Below are positions 40,302 through 51,007 of a DNA stretch of 64,000 bases, piece by piece (the first letter of the stretch is position 1; every line of letters starts with the position of its first letter). The stretch is from Desulfobacula sp. GTDB taxonomy: Bacteria; Desulfobacterota; Desulfobacteria; Desulfobacterales; Desulfobacteraceae. Location: positions 1-64,000 of the forward strand of contig JAAUSZ010000003.1 in NCBI GenBank assembly GCA_012031875.1. Reading direction: 5' to 3'. Position numbers and translations under genes: made by a program. The notes beneath the pieces were generated by a model. It worked only from the letters and a program-made list of their open reading frames with translations, ran no database searches and was not told the DNA's origin.

Positions 40302-41732
40302 ATGAAAATGGACAAAGCCCGGATAAAAAAAATCAAGGAAACTCTGGTCAAAAAAAGGCCGCTTGTGATTGATAAACTCAGCAAAGAAGATAAGGAACAG
40401 GTTTTTGAGTTCTGCGAAAAATACAAGTCTTTTTTAGACCAATCCAAGACCGAAAGAGAAGCAGCCCGTCAAATTATCGACGCTGCAAAACAGAAAGGAT
40501 TTGTGGATATTGATACGGCTTTAGCAGGAAAAACAAAAAATATAAAAAAGGTCTATAAAATTTTTCAGGGCCGGTGTGTGGCCCTGGCCATTCTCGGGAA
40601 AAAATTGTCTCAGCGTGGCGCCAATATCATTGCCTCCCACATTGATTCCCCAAGGTTGGATTTAAAGCAGAACCCCGTCTATGAAGACCTGAGCCTGGGT
40701 TTGATGAAAACCCATTATTATGGCGGAATCCGGAAATATCACTGGCTGGCCATGCCTTTGGCCCTTCACGGGACCATTATCAAATCCAATAACGAAAGGA
40801 TTGATATTACCATCGGTGAACACCCCGGTGACCCGGTGTTTACCATTACGGATCTTCTGCCCCACCTGGCAGGAAAAATCCAGTCCAACAAGAATATTTC
40901 GGAAGTGTTTGAGGGAGAAAAATTAAACCTGATCGTGGGAAGCATCCCTTTGGGGGATGATGAAAAAGACCGGTTTAAACTAGGGGTGCTGAACTGCTTA
41001 TTCGATCAATACGGTATTACGGAAGAGGATTTTGTCAGTGCTGAAATAGAAGCTGTTCCCTCTGAAAAGGCAAGGGATGTCGGATTTGACCGATCCTTGA
41101 TCGGCGCCTATGGGCAGGATGACCGGGTCTGTGCCTTTACAAGCCTTGAAGCGTTTCTGGATTCAGAGCCTTCCGAAAAAACAATCATGGCCCTTTTCTT
41201 TGACAAAGAAGAAATCGGCAGTGAGGGCAGCAGCGGGGCCAAATCCAATTTCCTGGAAGATTTTATGTCCGATCTTCTCCTCATCAGTGGAGAGGATACC
41301 GGCAACCGATCCCTCAGAAAAGCCTTGATTCATTCATCCTGCCTTTCGGCCGATGTGAATGCCGCCATGGACCCCGATTTCAAGGATGTCCACGAGGCAA
41401 TGAATGCGGCAAAACTGGGATTCGGCATCTGCATAACCAAATTTACCGGTGTCGGCGGCAAATCCGGGGCCAGCGATGCCAGCTCTGAATTTGTCGGTAA
41501 AATCCGGCAGATTTTCAATCATCACCATATTGTCTGGCAGACCGGCGAACTGGGGAAAATTGATCAGGGCGGCGGCGGCACCGTGGCTAAATTCCTGGCC
41601 AAATTCGGGATGAATGTCCTTGACTGCGGTCCTGCTCTTCTTTCCATGCATTCCCCTTTTGAAATATCCAGCAAAGCAGATGTGTACATGACCTATCTGG
41701 GGTATAAGGCCTTTTATAAAAACAATGACTAA
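40302..41732 (+). CDS. M18 family aminopeptidase
   Basis: ASHIDSPRLDLK; GQDDRVCAFTSLEA; FFDKEEIGSEGSSGA; GPALLSMHSPFEISSKAD. Confidence 0.93.
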   Translation: MKMDKARIKKIKETLVKKRPLVIDKLSKEDKEQVFEFCEKYKSFLDQSKTEREAARQIIDAAKQKGFVDIDTALAGKTKNIKKVYKIFQGRCVALAILGKKLSQRGANIIASHIDSPRLDLKQNPVYEDLSLGLMKTHYYGGIRKYHWLAMPLALHGTIIKSNNERIDITIGEHPGDPVFTITDLLPHLAGKIQSNKNISEVFEGEKLNLIVGSIPLGDDEKDRFKLGVLNCLFDQYGITEEDFVSAEIEAVPSEKARDVGFDRSLIGAYGQDDRVCAFTSLEAFLDSEPSEKTIMALFFDKEEIGSEGSSGAKSNFLEDFMSDLLLISGEDTGNRSLRKALIHSSCLSADVNAAMDPDFKDVHEAMNAAKLGFGICITKFTGVGGKSGASDASSEFVGKIRQIFNHHHIVWQTGELGKIDQGGGGTVAKFLAKFGMNVLDCGPALLSMHSPFEISSKADVYMTYLGYKAFYKNND

Positions 41733-42909
41733 GAAAAAAGCAGCCGTTCTAATCATCTCCGGTATATTCACCGGGTTCGTTTTCCTCTCCATGATTCCCT
41801 GTAGTTATGCCGGGGGTATAAATGCAGGGATTCTTTTGGCGGATGACCAGGGCCGGGTACTCTATGCTCAAAACAAAGAAAAAACTTTTGTCCCGGCTTC
41901 AACCTTAAAAATCCTGACCAGCCTTGCCGCCGTTCACATTCTGGGGGAAGCCCATCATTTCTTAACACACTATGATTATGAGGCATCGTCCAAAAATATT
42001 TATATCAAAGGATACGGGGATCCGTTATTGACCTCTGAAATTATCGAAGACTTGAGTCAAGACATTATTTTAAAGGCAAAGATAAAAGAGGTCCGCCACA
42101 TTATTATTGATCCGTCTTATTATGCCAGCCCCATGGATATCCCGGGCAAAGGGGATTCTTTAAACCCTTATGATGCACCGGTGGGGGCTTTGTGCGCCAA
42201 TTTCAACACCATTCTGTTCCAATGGGACAAGGATAAAAAAGGATTTATCAGTGGTGAACCCCAGACCCCTTTGCTGGATTTTTTTCACGATGATATCAGA
42301 AAAACCAGTTTAAAACGGGGAAGAATCGTCCTTTCACAGCAGCAAAGCGATTTATACCCGGGACTGCTGCTGAAATATTTTCTTGAAAAAAAGATACCCG
42401 TCACAGGCTCAGTCCGGGTCGAGGCGTTTTCCTTAAAAAATAATGATCCCCATGTCTTCCCGTCTCCCCATGATCTAAAGACAATCATTCAAAGCCTGTT
42501 GCAATACTCCAATAATTTCATTGCCAACCAGCTTTTTCTATCCATGGGTGCTAAAGTCTATGGAGAACCGGCAACACTTGAAAAGGGGGTCCGGGCGGTT
42601 CAAGATTTCTCACGCCGGCATTTGGGCCTGAGAGATCTCACCATCGATGAAGGTTCGGGACTTTCAAGGGGAAACAAAATTTCACCCAACGAAATGCTGA
42701 AGATATTAAACAGCTTCATCCCTTATCATGGATTGTTGAAGCATGAAAAAAACGAATTTTTTAAAACAGGAACCTTAACCGGCGTCAGGACCCGGGCAGG
42801 GTATTTATCAGGAAAGGATGAGAGGCTTTACCCCTATGTCATCATGGTAAACGAGGATAATACCGGGTATGAACAAATTTTAAACCGCCTGAAAACCATG
42901 GTAAACTAA
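41725..42909 (+). CDS. D-alanyl-D-alanine carboxypeptidase/endopeptidase (PBP4/S13 type)
   Basis: FVPASTLKILTSLAA (SxxK), YSNNFIANQ (SxN), FKTGTLTGVRTRAGY (KTG). Confidence 0.9.
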   Translation: MTKKKAAVLIISGIFTGFVFLSMIPCSYAGGINAGILLADDQGRVLYAQNKEKTFVPASTLKILTSLAAVHILGEAHHFLTHYDYEASSKNIYIKGYGDPLLTSEIIEDLSQDIILKAKIKEVRHIIIDPSYYASPMDIPGKGDSLNPYDAPVGALCANFNTILFQWDKDKKGFISGEPQTPLLDFFHDDIRKTSLKRGRIVLSQQQSDLYPGLLLKYFLEKKIPVTGSVRVEAFSLKNNDPHVFPSPHDLKTIIQSLLQYSNNFIANQLFLSMGAKVYGEPATLEKGVRAVQDFSRRHLGLRDLTIDEGSGLSRGNKISPNEMLKILNSFIPYHGLLKHEKNEFFKTGTLTGVRTRAGYLSGKDERLYPYVIMVNEDNTGYEQILNRLKTMVN

Positions 42910-43712
42910 GCCGATGGACATAAGGATGGGGATAGAGATGCCGATCCTCTCTCTATATAGGCATAGGCGCTGTGATTATGAATGGATTCAAAATTTTCAG
43001 CGCTTACGGAAAACCAGGTGATATTCTTATCCGCCATCAGGGCCTGGGCCACATCCCGCGTAATGTCTTCAACAAATTTGGGGTTGTTATAGGCTTTTTC
43101 CGTAACATGTTTTTCATCTTCCCTTTTCAGCACGGAGAAAATATCACAGGATGCCGAGGCCTCAACCAGTCCGACAATATCCTCAATCCAGATGAATTTC
43201 CTGAACCGGGTGCTGACCAGCACCTCGCCACGCTGATTGTGGGCTCCATATTCACTGATTTCCTTTGAGCAGGGGCAGACAGAAGTGACGGGAACAGCAA
43301 CGGTGAGGATAATATCGGTATTTTTTGTTCCGTTGGAAGACCCGATAATGGAGCAGTTATAATCCATCAGGCCCTTTGACCCGGTTTCAGGGGATTTTTT
43401 TTCAATAAAATAAGGAAATGAAATTTCAATATGGGAAGATTTTGCCCCGAGAATGGTTTTCATATCCTCCAGAATATTAGTCAAGGATTCCAGCGAGACC
43501 TTTGCCCTGACCAGATTCAGGATTTCAACGAATCTGCTCATATGGGTTCCCTTGCAATGATGGGGCAGGTCCACATACATATTGATCCGGGCAACCGTCG
43601 ACTGAAGGCCCGTGGTCTTATCCAATACTTTTACCGGATATCTCAATCCTTTTATTCCGACCTTGTCGATGGGAATATTCCTGAAATCCGGCTGGTTTTG
43701 AATATCTATCAT
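42906..43712 (-). CDS. folE2: GTP cyclohydrolase FolE2
   Basis: VPVTSVCPCSKEISEYGAHNQRGEV and other FolE2-type motifs. Confidence 0.93.
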   Translation of the reverse strand: MIDIQNQPDFRNIPIDKVGIKGLRYPVKVLDKTTGLQSTVARINMYVDLPHHCKGTHMSRFVEILNLVRAKVSLESLTNILEDMKTILGAKSSHIEISFPYFIEKKSPETGSKGLMDYNCSIIGSSNGTKNTDIILTVAVPVTSVCPCSKEISEYGAHNQRGEVLVSTRFRKFIWIEDIVGLVEASASCDIFSVLKREDEKHVTEKAYNNPKFVEDITRDVAQALMADKNITWFSVSAENFESIHNHSAYAYIERGSASLSPSLCPSA

Positions 43713-43714
43713 AT

Positions 43715-44443
43715 TTATCGGCTCAGCAGATACTCCGGTGCAATATTCTTCAGGGATCGAAATATATTCCCTTTGATATTTCCATTTTGGGCGTATAGTG
43801 TTTTCAGTATTTGCCTTATTTCCGTCCGCTTTGTTTTATCCGCGCTGGGACAGTTGTTCTTAAACTCGGGCAACCCGAGGGATTGAGCGAACCCCGTAAT
43901 ATCCTTTTGTTCAACATATGACAACGGCCTGATAATATCAAGGGTTCCGCCGAATAAAGACTGCTTAGGCTTCATGGTCGCTATCTTTCCGGCATAAAAC
44001 ATGTTGATGAATAAGGTTTCGATAATATCATCCTTTGTATGGCCCAGGGCAATTTTTTTGCATCCATGCTCTTTTGCCATTTCAAAGAGCCTGTTTCTTC
44101 TCAGGCGGGAACAAAGAAAGCACGGATTCTCTGTATTTTCATGAGAATGGGCAACCGTCCCATAATTCTTATATTCAATTTTCAAAGGACCATATGCCTG
44201 CTCAACGTATTGCCCAAGGTCTTTGGCAAATGAATCCTTAAATCCGGCATCAATATGGACCGGGAGAATTTCATAATCCACAGGAGCCTTTTTCTTTAAT
44301 GCGAATAAAATATTCAGAAGGGCCTGACTGTCCTTTCCGCCGGATATGCCCACCAGGATCTTTTCTTTGTCAAGGATCATATCCCATTCAAAGATCGCCT
44401 TTCCCACTGCATGGGCTATCTTTTTTTTCAGGCTGCTTTTCAA
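43715..44443 (-). CDS. TtcA-like tRNA 2-thiolation ATPase
   Basis: ILVGISGGKDSQALL PP-loop; CFLCSRLRRNRLFEMAKEHGCKKIALGHTKDDIIETLFINMFYAG. Confidence 0.9.
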   Translation of the reverse strand: MKSSLKKKIAHAVGKAIFEWDMILDKEKILVGISGGKDSQALLNILFALKKKAPVDYEILPVHIDAGFKDSFAKDLGQYVEQAYGPLKIEYKNYGTVAHSHENTENPCFLCSRLRRNRLFEMAKEHGCKKIALGHTKDDIIETLFINMFYAGKIATMKPKQSLFGGTLDIIRPLSYVEQKDITGFAQSLGLPEFKNNCPSADKTKRTEIRQILKTLYAQNGNIKGNIFRSLKNIAPEYLLSR

Positions 44444-44450
44444 ACCTGAT

Positions 44451-44666
44451 TCAGCCTTTATTCCTCACCCTTATCCTTCTTTTTTTGACTACTATCCGGT
44501 TGGCAGCAATTTCCCTTAACACCGAAACAACATCACCATTCTTGGATGATTTTACCAACAGGTCGGCCCCTTCTCTGATCTGCCGGACTCTTTTTGCCGC
44601 CAGATGAACCAGGGTAAATCTATTGTCCACATTTTTCAGACAATCTTCAATTGTGACTCTTGCCAA
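44451..44666 (-). CDS. rpoZ: RNA polymerase omega subunit
   Basis: MARVTIEDCLKNVDNRFTLVHLAAKRVRQI. Confidence 0.93.
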   Translation of the reverse strand: MARVTIEDCLKNVDNRFTLVHLAAKRVRQIREGADLLVKSSKNGDVVSVLREIAANRIVVKKRRIRVRNKG

Positions 44667-44685
44667 AGCGATACCTCCACTCTAT

Positions 44686-45153
44686 TTAAATGATCTCTAA
44701 GATCTCATAAACTCTTTTGCCGCCCGGGGCCTGCAAGACCGCCTCATCTCCCGGCTTTTTGCCCAGAAGCGCACTTCCCAGGGGAGAAGAAACCGAAATT
44801 TTCCCCTGTTTAATATCTGCTTCATCAGGCCCGACAATCATATATTCCACCTTTTCTTCCGAATCCATATTCTCGACGCGTACCCGGCTTGCAAATCTGA
44901 CGGAATCCTTTGGAACGGTTTGCGGGTCAATTATTTTTGCATTTCCGAGTTTATAACTGAGTTCACCGATTCGGCCTTCCAGAAAAGATTGTCTTTCCTT
45001 TGCAGCATGGTATTCCGCATTTTCAGAAAGATCCCCATGAGCCCTGGCAATTTCAATGGATCTGATGGTTTCCGGCCTTTCAATGGTCTTTAATCTTTCC
45101 AGCTCTTTTTTTAAAACCGCATAACCTTCTTTTGTAATGGGTACTTGTTCCAA
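44686..45153 (-). CDS. greA: transcription elongation factor GreA
   Basis: PITKEGYAVLKKELERLKTIERPETIRSIEIARAHGDLSENAEYHAAKERQSFLEGRI. Confidence 0.97.
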   Translation of the reverse strand: MEQVPITKEGYAVLKKELERLKTIERPETIRSIEIARAHGDLSENAEYHAAKERQSFLEGRIGELSYKLGNAKIIDPQTVPKDSVRFASRVRVENMDSEEKVEYMIVGPDEADIKQGKISVSSPLGSALLGKKPGDEAVLQAPGGKRVYEILEII

Positions 45154-45202
45154 AGTTTTTAGTTCACTCCATTTGATTTGTTTTAATACTCTTCGTTGAA
45201 AT

Positions 45203-45864
45203 TTATTTCATGTGGCCTATAATAGTTGATCCCGCCTTTGTCTTTTCACCAACATGGACGGCAACATTAAAATCATCAGGAAGATATAAATCCAGCCGGG
45301 AACCAAACCGAATCATGCCGTATCTGTCTCCCTTTGTGATCTTCTCCTTCTCCTGAACGCAATTCACAATTCTCCTGGCAATGAGCCCGGCGATCTGGAC
45401 AACCACATACTCTGCCCCATCAGCCGTTTTTACAATAAGGGCGCTTCTCTCATTGTGAACAGATGCTTTATCAAAAGAAGCGTTAATGAACTTTCCAGGG
45501 CTGTACTGAATTCTTTGTACAACGCCATCAAAGGGAACCCGGTTGACATGAACATTAAACACGTTCATAAAAATGCTGACCTTGGTGCAGGGCCCGGTTA
45601 AATATTCGCACCCGGATTGCTTTTCAACCACAATGACCTTCCCGTCCGCCGGAGATATGAGCGCTTTTTCATCTTTGGGAATATCACGGTCAGGGTCGCG
45701 GAAAAACCAGCATATGAATCCTGTCAAAGCAAAAAGACCCAGGCAAAACCCGTCCACCCCAAATAAAAAAGCATCCCTGTAAGGAGGATGGCTGTTATAA
45801 TAAATATCAGGCCGGGTTGAGCAACCGGTAAAACCGCCCTCGCCGGCCATTTTGAATTATCCAT
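45203..45864 (-). CDS. psd: phosphatidylserine decarboxylase family protein, apparent frameshift at 45725-45727
   Basis: Restored frame MDNSKWPARAVLPVAQPGLIFIITAILLTGMLFYLGWTGFAWVFLL-LTGFICWFFRDPDRDIP...FMNVFNVHVNRVPFDG...RFGSRLDLYLP. Confidence 0.9.
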
Positions 45865-45919
45865 AATTTTTTATCCCATATTTATGAGGCGCTCACAATA
45901 TCAGGGAATGGGTTTTATG

Positions 45920-46660
45920 TCAATATCCCGGATTTTTAATCGGCAGCTCCGCATCGGGCTTTCTGATATATATAGGAACAAGGCTGGCTCTGGATATCGG
46001 GAAATAATCATCTTTCAAATACAATGACTGAACCAGGGCCGCGGCACTGGCATGATCGGAAAGACCTTGGGTAAAAACGGGCCTGATTGCTTGCTTCTCA
46101 ATAATATCCTGATATGCTTTTGCACCTGACCCTGCAAACAAGGTCGGTTCCCCCTTTGTCATGGCAACGGCCTCTTTAGGGTCGACAACGGCTTCAAGCG
46201 TTTTTGAAATCAGGCAGCCTTCACTAAAACGGTAGATCGAACAATAGACTTCATTTCTTTTTGCATCCATCATGGCGCAAACCGGAATTGATGAGCAGGC
46301 AAATCGGAATGCAATACCGTCAAGGCTTGATACCCCTGCAACCGGTTTATCCATGGCATAGGAGAGACCCTTGATGACACTGAGGCCGATTCTGAGTCCG
46401 GTAAAGCTGCCCGGCCCACTGGCCGCCACAAATCCGTCTATATCATAGAGCGATAACCCCACCCTATTTTCCAGCATATCCCCAATCATTTTCAAAAGCC
46501 GGCTGGAATGGGTCAGCCGGGTTGCCCGGAATTCTTCATATACCAATGAAAGCCCGTTCACAATGGCGAGGCTGCACCCTTGTTCCGCCGTACTCAGGGA
46601 AAGAAGTTTTAAATTATCGGGCGTCTTCCGTCCCATCTTTCTTTTCCAGGGCGATTTCAA
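45920..46660 (-). CDS. tsaB: tRNA threonylcarbamoyladenosine biosynthesis protein TsaB (true start probably downstream of 46660)
   Basis: LSLSTAEQGCSLAI; GFVAASGPGSFTGLRIGLSVIKGLSYA. Confidence 0.93.
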   Translation of the reverse strand: MKSPWKRKMGRKTPDNLKLLSLSTAEQGCSLAIVNGLSLVYEEFRATRLTHSSRLLKMIGDMLENRVGLSLYDIDGFVAASGPGSFTGLRIGLSVIKGLSYAMDKPVAGVSSLDGIAFRFACSSIPVCAMMDAKRNEVYCSIYRFSEGCLISKTLEAVVDPKEAVAMTKGEPTLFAGSGAKAYQDIIEKQAIRPVFTQGLSDHASAAALVQSLYLKDDYFPISRASLVPIYIRKPDAELPIKNPGY

Positions 46661-49010
46661 GGACTTCCATTATATCCCGGACACAGGTGAACTTCATTTT
46701 ATTTTTGATCACCTTGGGCAGATCATATAAATCCTTCCTGTTTTTTTCCGGAATGATGATATGCTCGATGCCGGCCTGTAAGGCACCCAGGGCCTTTTCT
46801 TTGAGTCCGCCGATGGGCAGCACCCTTCCCCGCAGAGAAATCTCGCCGGTCATCCCGACCTTATTGTTCACCTTGCGGCCGGTAAAGGCTGAAATCAATG
46901 CCGTTGCCATGGCAATACCGGCTGAAGGCCCGTCCTTGGGGATGGCGCCGGCCGGGACATGGATGTGGATATCATTGTTATCAAGGTCTTCTTTGCTGAT
47001 ATCAAATTTATCGGCATTGGATTTGGCATAGGTCAGTGCGGCCCGGGCAGACTCCTGCATGACCTCACCGATCTGGCCCGTCACCAGAAGTTCCCCCTTT
47101 CCCTGATAAAGGGCCACTTCAATATAAAGCTGCTCACCGCCGACTTCCGTCCACGCAAGACCCGTTGCCAATCCCACCTGGCTTTCCTCCTGGTCCAGTT
47201 CTGCTATAAACTGGGGTGGGCCAAGATAAGTGGTCAGATTTTGCCGGGTAATTGTAAATTTCCCTTTTTTGCCCTCGGCTATCTTTCTTGCTATTTTTCT
47301 GCAAATGGTATCGAGTTTCCGTTCCAGACCTCTCAGCCCGGCCTCCAGGGTATAGTCGGCAATGATGGATTCAATGGCGCCTGAACTAAAATTGACCGAT
47401 CTGCGAACCAGCCCGTTATCTTTCAATTTTCTGGGAAGGATATACTTTTGGGCAATAAGCTTTTTTTCCTCCCGGGTATATCCGGGAACGCCGATCACCT
47501 CCATTCTGTCAAGCAAGGCCGATGGAATGGTATCGGAAATATTGGCTGTCAGGATGAAAAGCACATTGGACAAATCAAAAGGCATGTTGAGATAATGATC
47601 GGAAAATTCAAAGTTTTGTTCGGGATCAAGGGCTTCCAGCAAGGCAGAAGAAGGATCTCCCCGGAAATCATTGCCCAGTTTGTCGATTTCATCCAGCATG
47701 AATACCGGGTTATTGGTTCCGCATTGACGTAGCCCCTGCAATATCCTTCCCGGCATGGAGCCGATATAGGTCCTTCGGTGCCCCCTGATCTCGGCTTCAT
47801 CCCTGATACCGCCCAGGGACACCCGATGAAACTTACGCTTCATGGCCTTTGCTATGGCCTTCCCAAGCGAGGTCTTGCCCGCACCCGGAGGACCCACAAA
47901 GCAGATAATCTGGCCTTTTTTGTTTGGATTTAATTTTCTGACGCTCAAATACTCTAGAATTCTTTCCTTGACCTTGTCCAGGCCAAAATGGTTTTTGTCC
48001 AGAACTTCCTTGGCCTTTGGAATGTCTAAAAAGTCTTTGGTGGCCTTGCTCCAGGGCAGCTCCACAATACAATCCAGATAGGTTCTGATCACCGAGGCTT
48101 CTGAAGAATCATAATGCATCTGCTCAAGGCGCTTTAATTGCTTTTGAGCTTCTTTCTCACAGTCCGGGGGCATCTTGCATTTTTCTATCTTTGTCTTGAA
48201 TTCCTCTATTTCAGCAAATTTATCATCGTTTTCCCCCAGCTCTTTATGGATGGCCTTAACCTGCTCTCGTAAATAATAATCCCTTTGATTTTTGGATATT
48301 TCATCCTTAACATCGGTTTGTATCCTGGCTTGAACCGTTGAAAGATCCAGCTCTCTTGCCAAAAGGTCGTTTACTTTTTTTAATCGTTCAATTGCATCAA
48401 TAACTTCAAGTAGTTCCTGGGCATCCTCCACCTTTGGGTTTAGATTTGAGGCCACCAGGTCGGCCAGCTTGCCCGGAGATTCAATATGGGATAACAAATC
48501 CCCGATATCACCGGAAAGTTCACCCTTCAGCGCCAGTAACTTTTCACTGGCCTCCTTGACATTCCTCATCAAGGCTTCGTCTTCAATGGTAAGGGCTTTG
48601 GGGTCGGTATCTTCTAAAAATTCAATCCGGACTTTAAAAAACGGCTTCTTTTTGACATATTCCAGGACCTTTGCCTTGGCAATCCCCTGAACCAGGGCCT
48701 TGATTCTGCCATCCGGTAATTTGATCATTTTTTGAACCCTGCCCACGGTGCCCACCATATAAACATCATCAGCAGTGGGTTTTTCGATCTCAGAATCTTT
48801 TTGCGCGGCAAGAAAAATATACCGGTCGTACTCAAAACTTTCTTCAACAGCCTTAATGGATTTTTCCCTTCCGACAAACAAAGGCAGCAGCATATCGGTA
48901 AAGACTACGACATCCCTGACCGGCATCATGGGAATGATTGTCGGAATATCTTGTATGTTGCTTTCTTTCTCTATAATTTCAATCAGATCATCGATATCTG
49001 CCTCGGCCAT
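46614..49010 (-). CDS. lon: ATP-dependent protease Lon
   Basis: FVGPPGAGKTSLGKAIAKAM; GDPSSALLEALDPEQN; HIHVPAGAIPKDGPSAGIAMATAL. Confidence 0.98.
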   Translation of the reverse strand: MAEADIDDLIEIIEKESNIQDIPTIIPMMPVRDVVVFTDMLLPLFVGREKSIKAVEESFEYDRYIFLAAQKDSEIEKPTADDVYMVGTVGRVQKMIKLPDGRIKALVQGIAKAKVLEYVKKKPFFKVRIEFLEDTDPKALTIEDEALMRNVKEASEKLLALKGELSGDIGDLLSHIESPGKLADLVASNLNPKVEDAQELLEVIDAIERLKKVNDLLARELDLSTVQARIQTDVKDEISKNQRDYYLREQVKAIHKELGENDDKFAEIEEFKTKIEKCKMPPDCEKEAQKQLKRLEQMHYDSSEASVIRTYLDCIVELPWSKATKDFLDIPKAKEVLDKNHFGLDKVKERILEYLSVRKLNPNKKGQIICFVGPPGAGKTSLGKAIAKAMKRKFHRVSLGGIRDEAEIRGHRRTYIGSMPGRILQGLRQCGTNNPVFMLDEIDKLGNDFRGDPSSALLEALDPEQNFEFSDHYLNMPFDLSNVLFILTANISDTIPSALLDRMEVIGVPGYTREEKKLIAQKYILPRKLKDNGLVRRSVNFSSGAIESIIADYTLEAGLRGLERKLDTICRKIARKIAEGKKGKFTITRQNLTTYLGPPQFIAELDQEESQVGLATGLAWTEVGGEQLYIEVALYQGKGELLVTGQIGEVMQESARAALTYAKSNADKFDISKEDLDNNDIHIHVPAGAIPKDGPSAGIAMATALISAFTGRKVNNKVGMTGEISLRGRVLPIGGLKEKALGALQAGIEHIIIPEKNRKDLYDLPKVIKNKMKFTCVRDIMEVLEIALEKKDGTEDAR

Positions 49011-49166
49011 TCTTACTCCTTTACCCCTATAAAAACATCGGATAAACTCATCCTATCCAATGATGGTATCAACCATTTGATCTTGATCCATAGCCCTTGT
49101 GAATTGTGACTGTACAATAAAACACATTTCAGGTTTTACAATATCCTTGCAAAAAAAAAATAAAGG

Positions 49167-49994
49167 ATGTTAAGGATGCTGATCATTTATAAGGAGTGTG
49201 AAAATACCATGGCAGATTATATGCCTTTCCCCGGATGGTTTGCTTTTATAGTGGGTGCCTGTATCGGCAGCTTTCTGAATGTCTGCATTTACAGGATACC
49301 TGAAAACCGATCCATCGTCTCACCAGGGTCCTTCTGCCCGAATTGTCAGAACAGTATCCCATTTTATCTTAATATTCCGATCCTGAGCTATATCTTCCTG
49401 AAAGGCCGCTGCAAATTCTGCCAAGGTTCAATTTCCATCCGGTATCCTCTCATTGAAGCCTTAACCGGGATCTTTGCCGTTTTGCTGGCTCTGAAATTCA
49501 GCCTCACTCCCGCCGCAGTCTACTGGTTTGTTTTCATCAGCGTCCTGATCACCATTTCCTTCATTGACCTGGACTACCAGATTATTCCCGACCGCATATC
49601 CATTCCCGGCATTTTTATTTTTTCTTCATCGTTTTACTTTCTTCCTGAAATGACCCTCTTTCAATCTTTTGCAGGTATCTTAACAGGTGGCGGGCTTTTA
49701 TATGCTGTTGCTGCATTCTATTACCTACTGAGAAAACAGGAAGGGATGGGCGGCGGAGACATCAAGCTCCTGGCCATGATCGGCGCGGCAACGGGGATAA
49801 AAGGTGTTTTGTTTACTGTTTTTACAGGCTCTTTGCTCGGGACCTTCATAGGGATTTTAACCCTGCTATATACAAAGAACTCGGATACGAAATTCAGAAT
49901 TCCGTTTGGGCCGTTTCTCTCGGCCGGGGCCATCTTATATATTTTTTTGGGCGATGGGTTGATCCAATGGTATGTGGGTATGATCAGTCGTTAA
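49167..49994 (+). CDS. prepilin peptidase (PilD/GspO type)
   Basis: GSFLNVCIYRIP, CPNCQNSIPF...GRCKFCQGSIS zinc cysteines, FIDLDYQIIPD and MGGGDIKLLAMIGA catalytic motifs. Confidence 0.95.
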   Translation: MLRMLIIYKECENTMADYMPFPGWFAFIVGACIGSFLNVCIYRIPENRSIVSPGSFCPNCQNSIPFYLNIPILSYIFLKGRCKFCQGSISIRYPLIEALTGIFAVLLALKFSLTPAAVYWFVFISVLITISFIDLDYQIIPDRISIPGIFIFSSSFYFLPEMTLFQSFAGILTGGGLLYAVAAFYYLLRKQEGMGGGDIKLLAMIGAATGIKGVLFTVFTGSLLGTFIGILTLLYTKNSDTKFRIPFGPFLSAGAILYIFLGDGLIQWYVGMISR

Positions 49995-50001
49995 AATCCG
50001 A

Positions 50002-50463
50002 TCAAATATAACTTACCTCGATGATCACCTTCCCTTTTGTCGTTCTGAAGGGAAGTGCAAGAATATATTTTGATCCCTCCATATGGGGAATTGAGGCCCC
50101 CTGCCCCTGTATGATCTCCTTGAATTTGACCTTTACTTTCTTGCTGAGTTCAGCAATTTTTGTGGTCACATGGCCGGCAACCATATTACTGATCTCACCA
50201 ACCGCATCTTTGATTTCGTCGTTAATTTCCGTCATATCCTCACCAAACATGGCGGAGACTATTCCTAGAATGCTTTTTTCCGAAAAGCTGACGGCAGCCG
50301 ATCCCGTGAGGTCACCGGAAATTTCAAGATATCCGGTGATATCTCCCAAAGCTTTTCGATCGGTTTTTAAAAATGGGGGGTCAGGTTTCACTTTTACGAA
50401 TGCCGTGGTGTCAAGAATATGCAAAGTACCTTCAACGAAGGGATTAACAAGGGTTGCATCCAT
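50002..50463 (-). CDS. CheX-like chemotaxis phosphatase family protein
   Basis: MDATLVNPFVEGTLHILDTTA; KDAVGEISNMVAGHVTTKI. Confidence 0.85.
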   Translation of the reverse strand: MDATLVNPFVEGTLHILDTTAFVKVKPDPPFLKTDRKALGDITGYLEISGDLTGSAAVSFSEKSILGIVSAMFGEDMTEINDEIKDAVGEISNMVAGHVTTKIAELSKKVKVKFKEIIQGQGASIPHMEGSKYILALPFRTTKGKVIIEVSYI

Positions 50464-50675
50464 ATTTTTCTCCTTTTTTGATCAATTCTATGTTTTTTCC
50501 CAAAATCCTGCAATATATTTTATAAAAAAAGTGAATAAAGACTTGACACGCCCTTCTCAACGACGTAACGTACCGTGAAAAGCTGATTTGACTGAATAAA
50601 AACTGTAACAAGAGTGTTTTAAGGACAAATTTAGTATTTGGAAATTTCTAAAACCTAAAAAAAGGAGTGATCAAG

Positions 50676-50945
50676 ATGAACAAAGGTGATTTAATCAACA
50701 AGGTTTCAGAAGTACTTAGCAGCAAGAAAGATGCGCAAGCAGCGGTTGATTGTACCATTAAAGCAATAACTGAAGCCCTGTCCGGTAATGACTCCGTCAC
50801 ACTGGTCGGCTTCGGAACATTTAAAACCGCAAAAAGAAAAGCCCGAAAAGGAAGAAATCCCCAAACCGGTAAAGAAATCAATATCCCGGCTAGAAATGTT
50901 CCTAAATTTGTCCCAGGAAAAGCACTTAAAGACTCTGTAAAATAA
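50676..50945 (+). CDS. hup: HU family DNA-binding protein
   Basis: [25 protein letters not shown]...[42 protein letters not shown]. Confidence 0.97.
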   Translation: MNKGDLINKVSEVLSSKKDAQAAVDCTIKAITEALSGNDSVTLVGFGTFKTAKRKARKGRNPQTGKEINIPARNVPKFVPGKALKDSVK

Positions 50946-50958
50946 AATCCCTAAGGAT

Positions 50959-50997
50959 TCATCAGGCAGTATCTGGAAACCGGGTACTGCCTGATGA
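50959..50997 (+). terminator. hairpin downstream of hup
   Basis: Perfect stem TCATCAGGCAGTA / TACTGCCTGATGA; only a short T-run follows. Confidence 0.6.
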
Positions 50998-51007
50998 GTT
51001 TTCCACA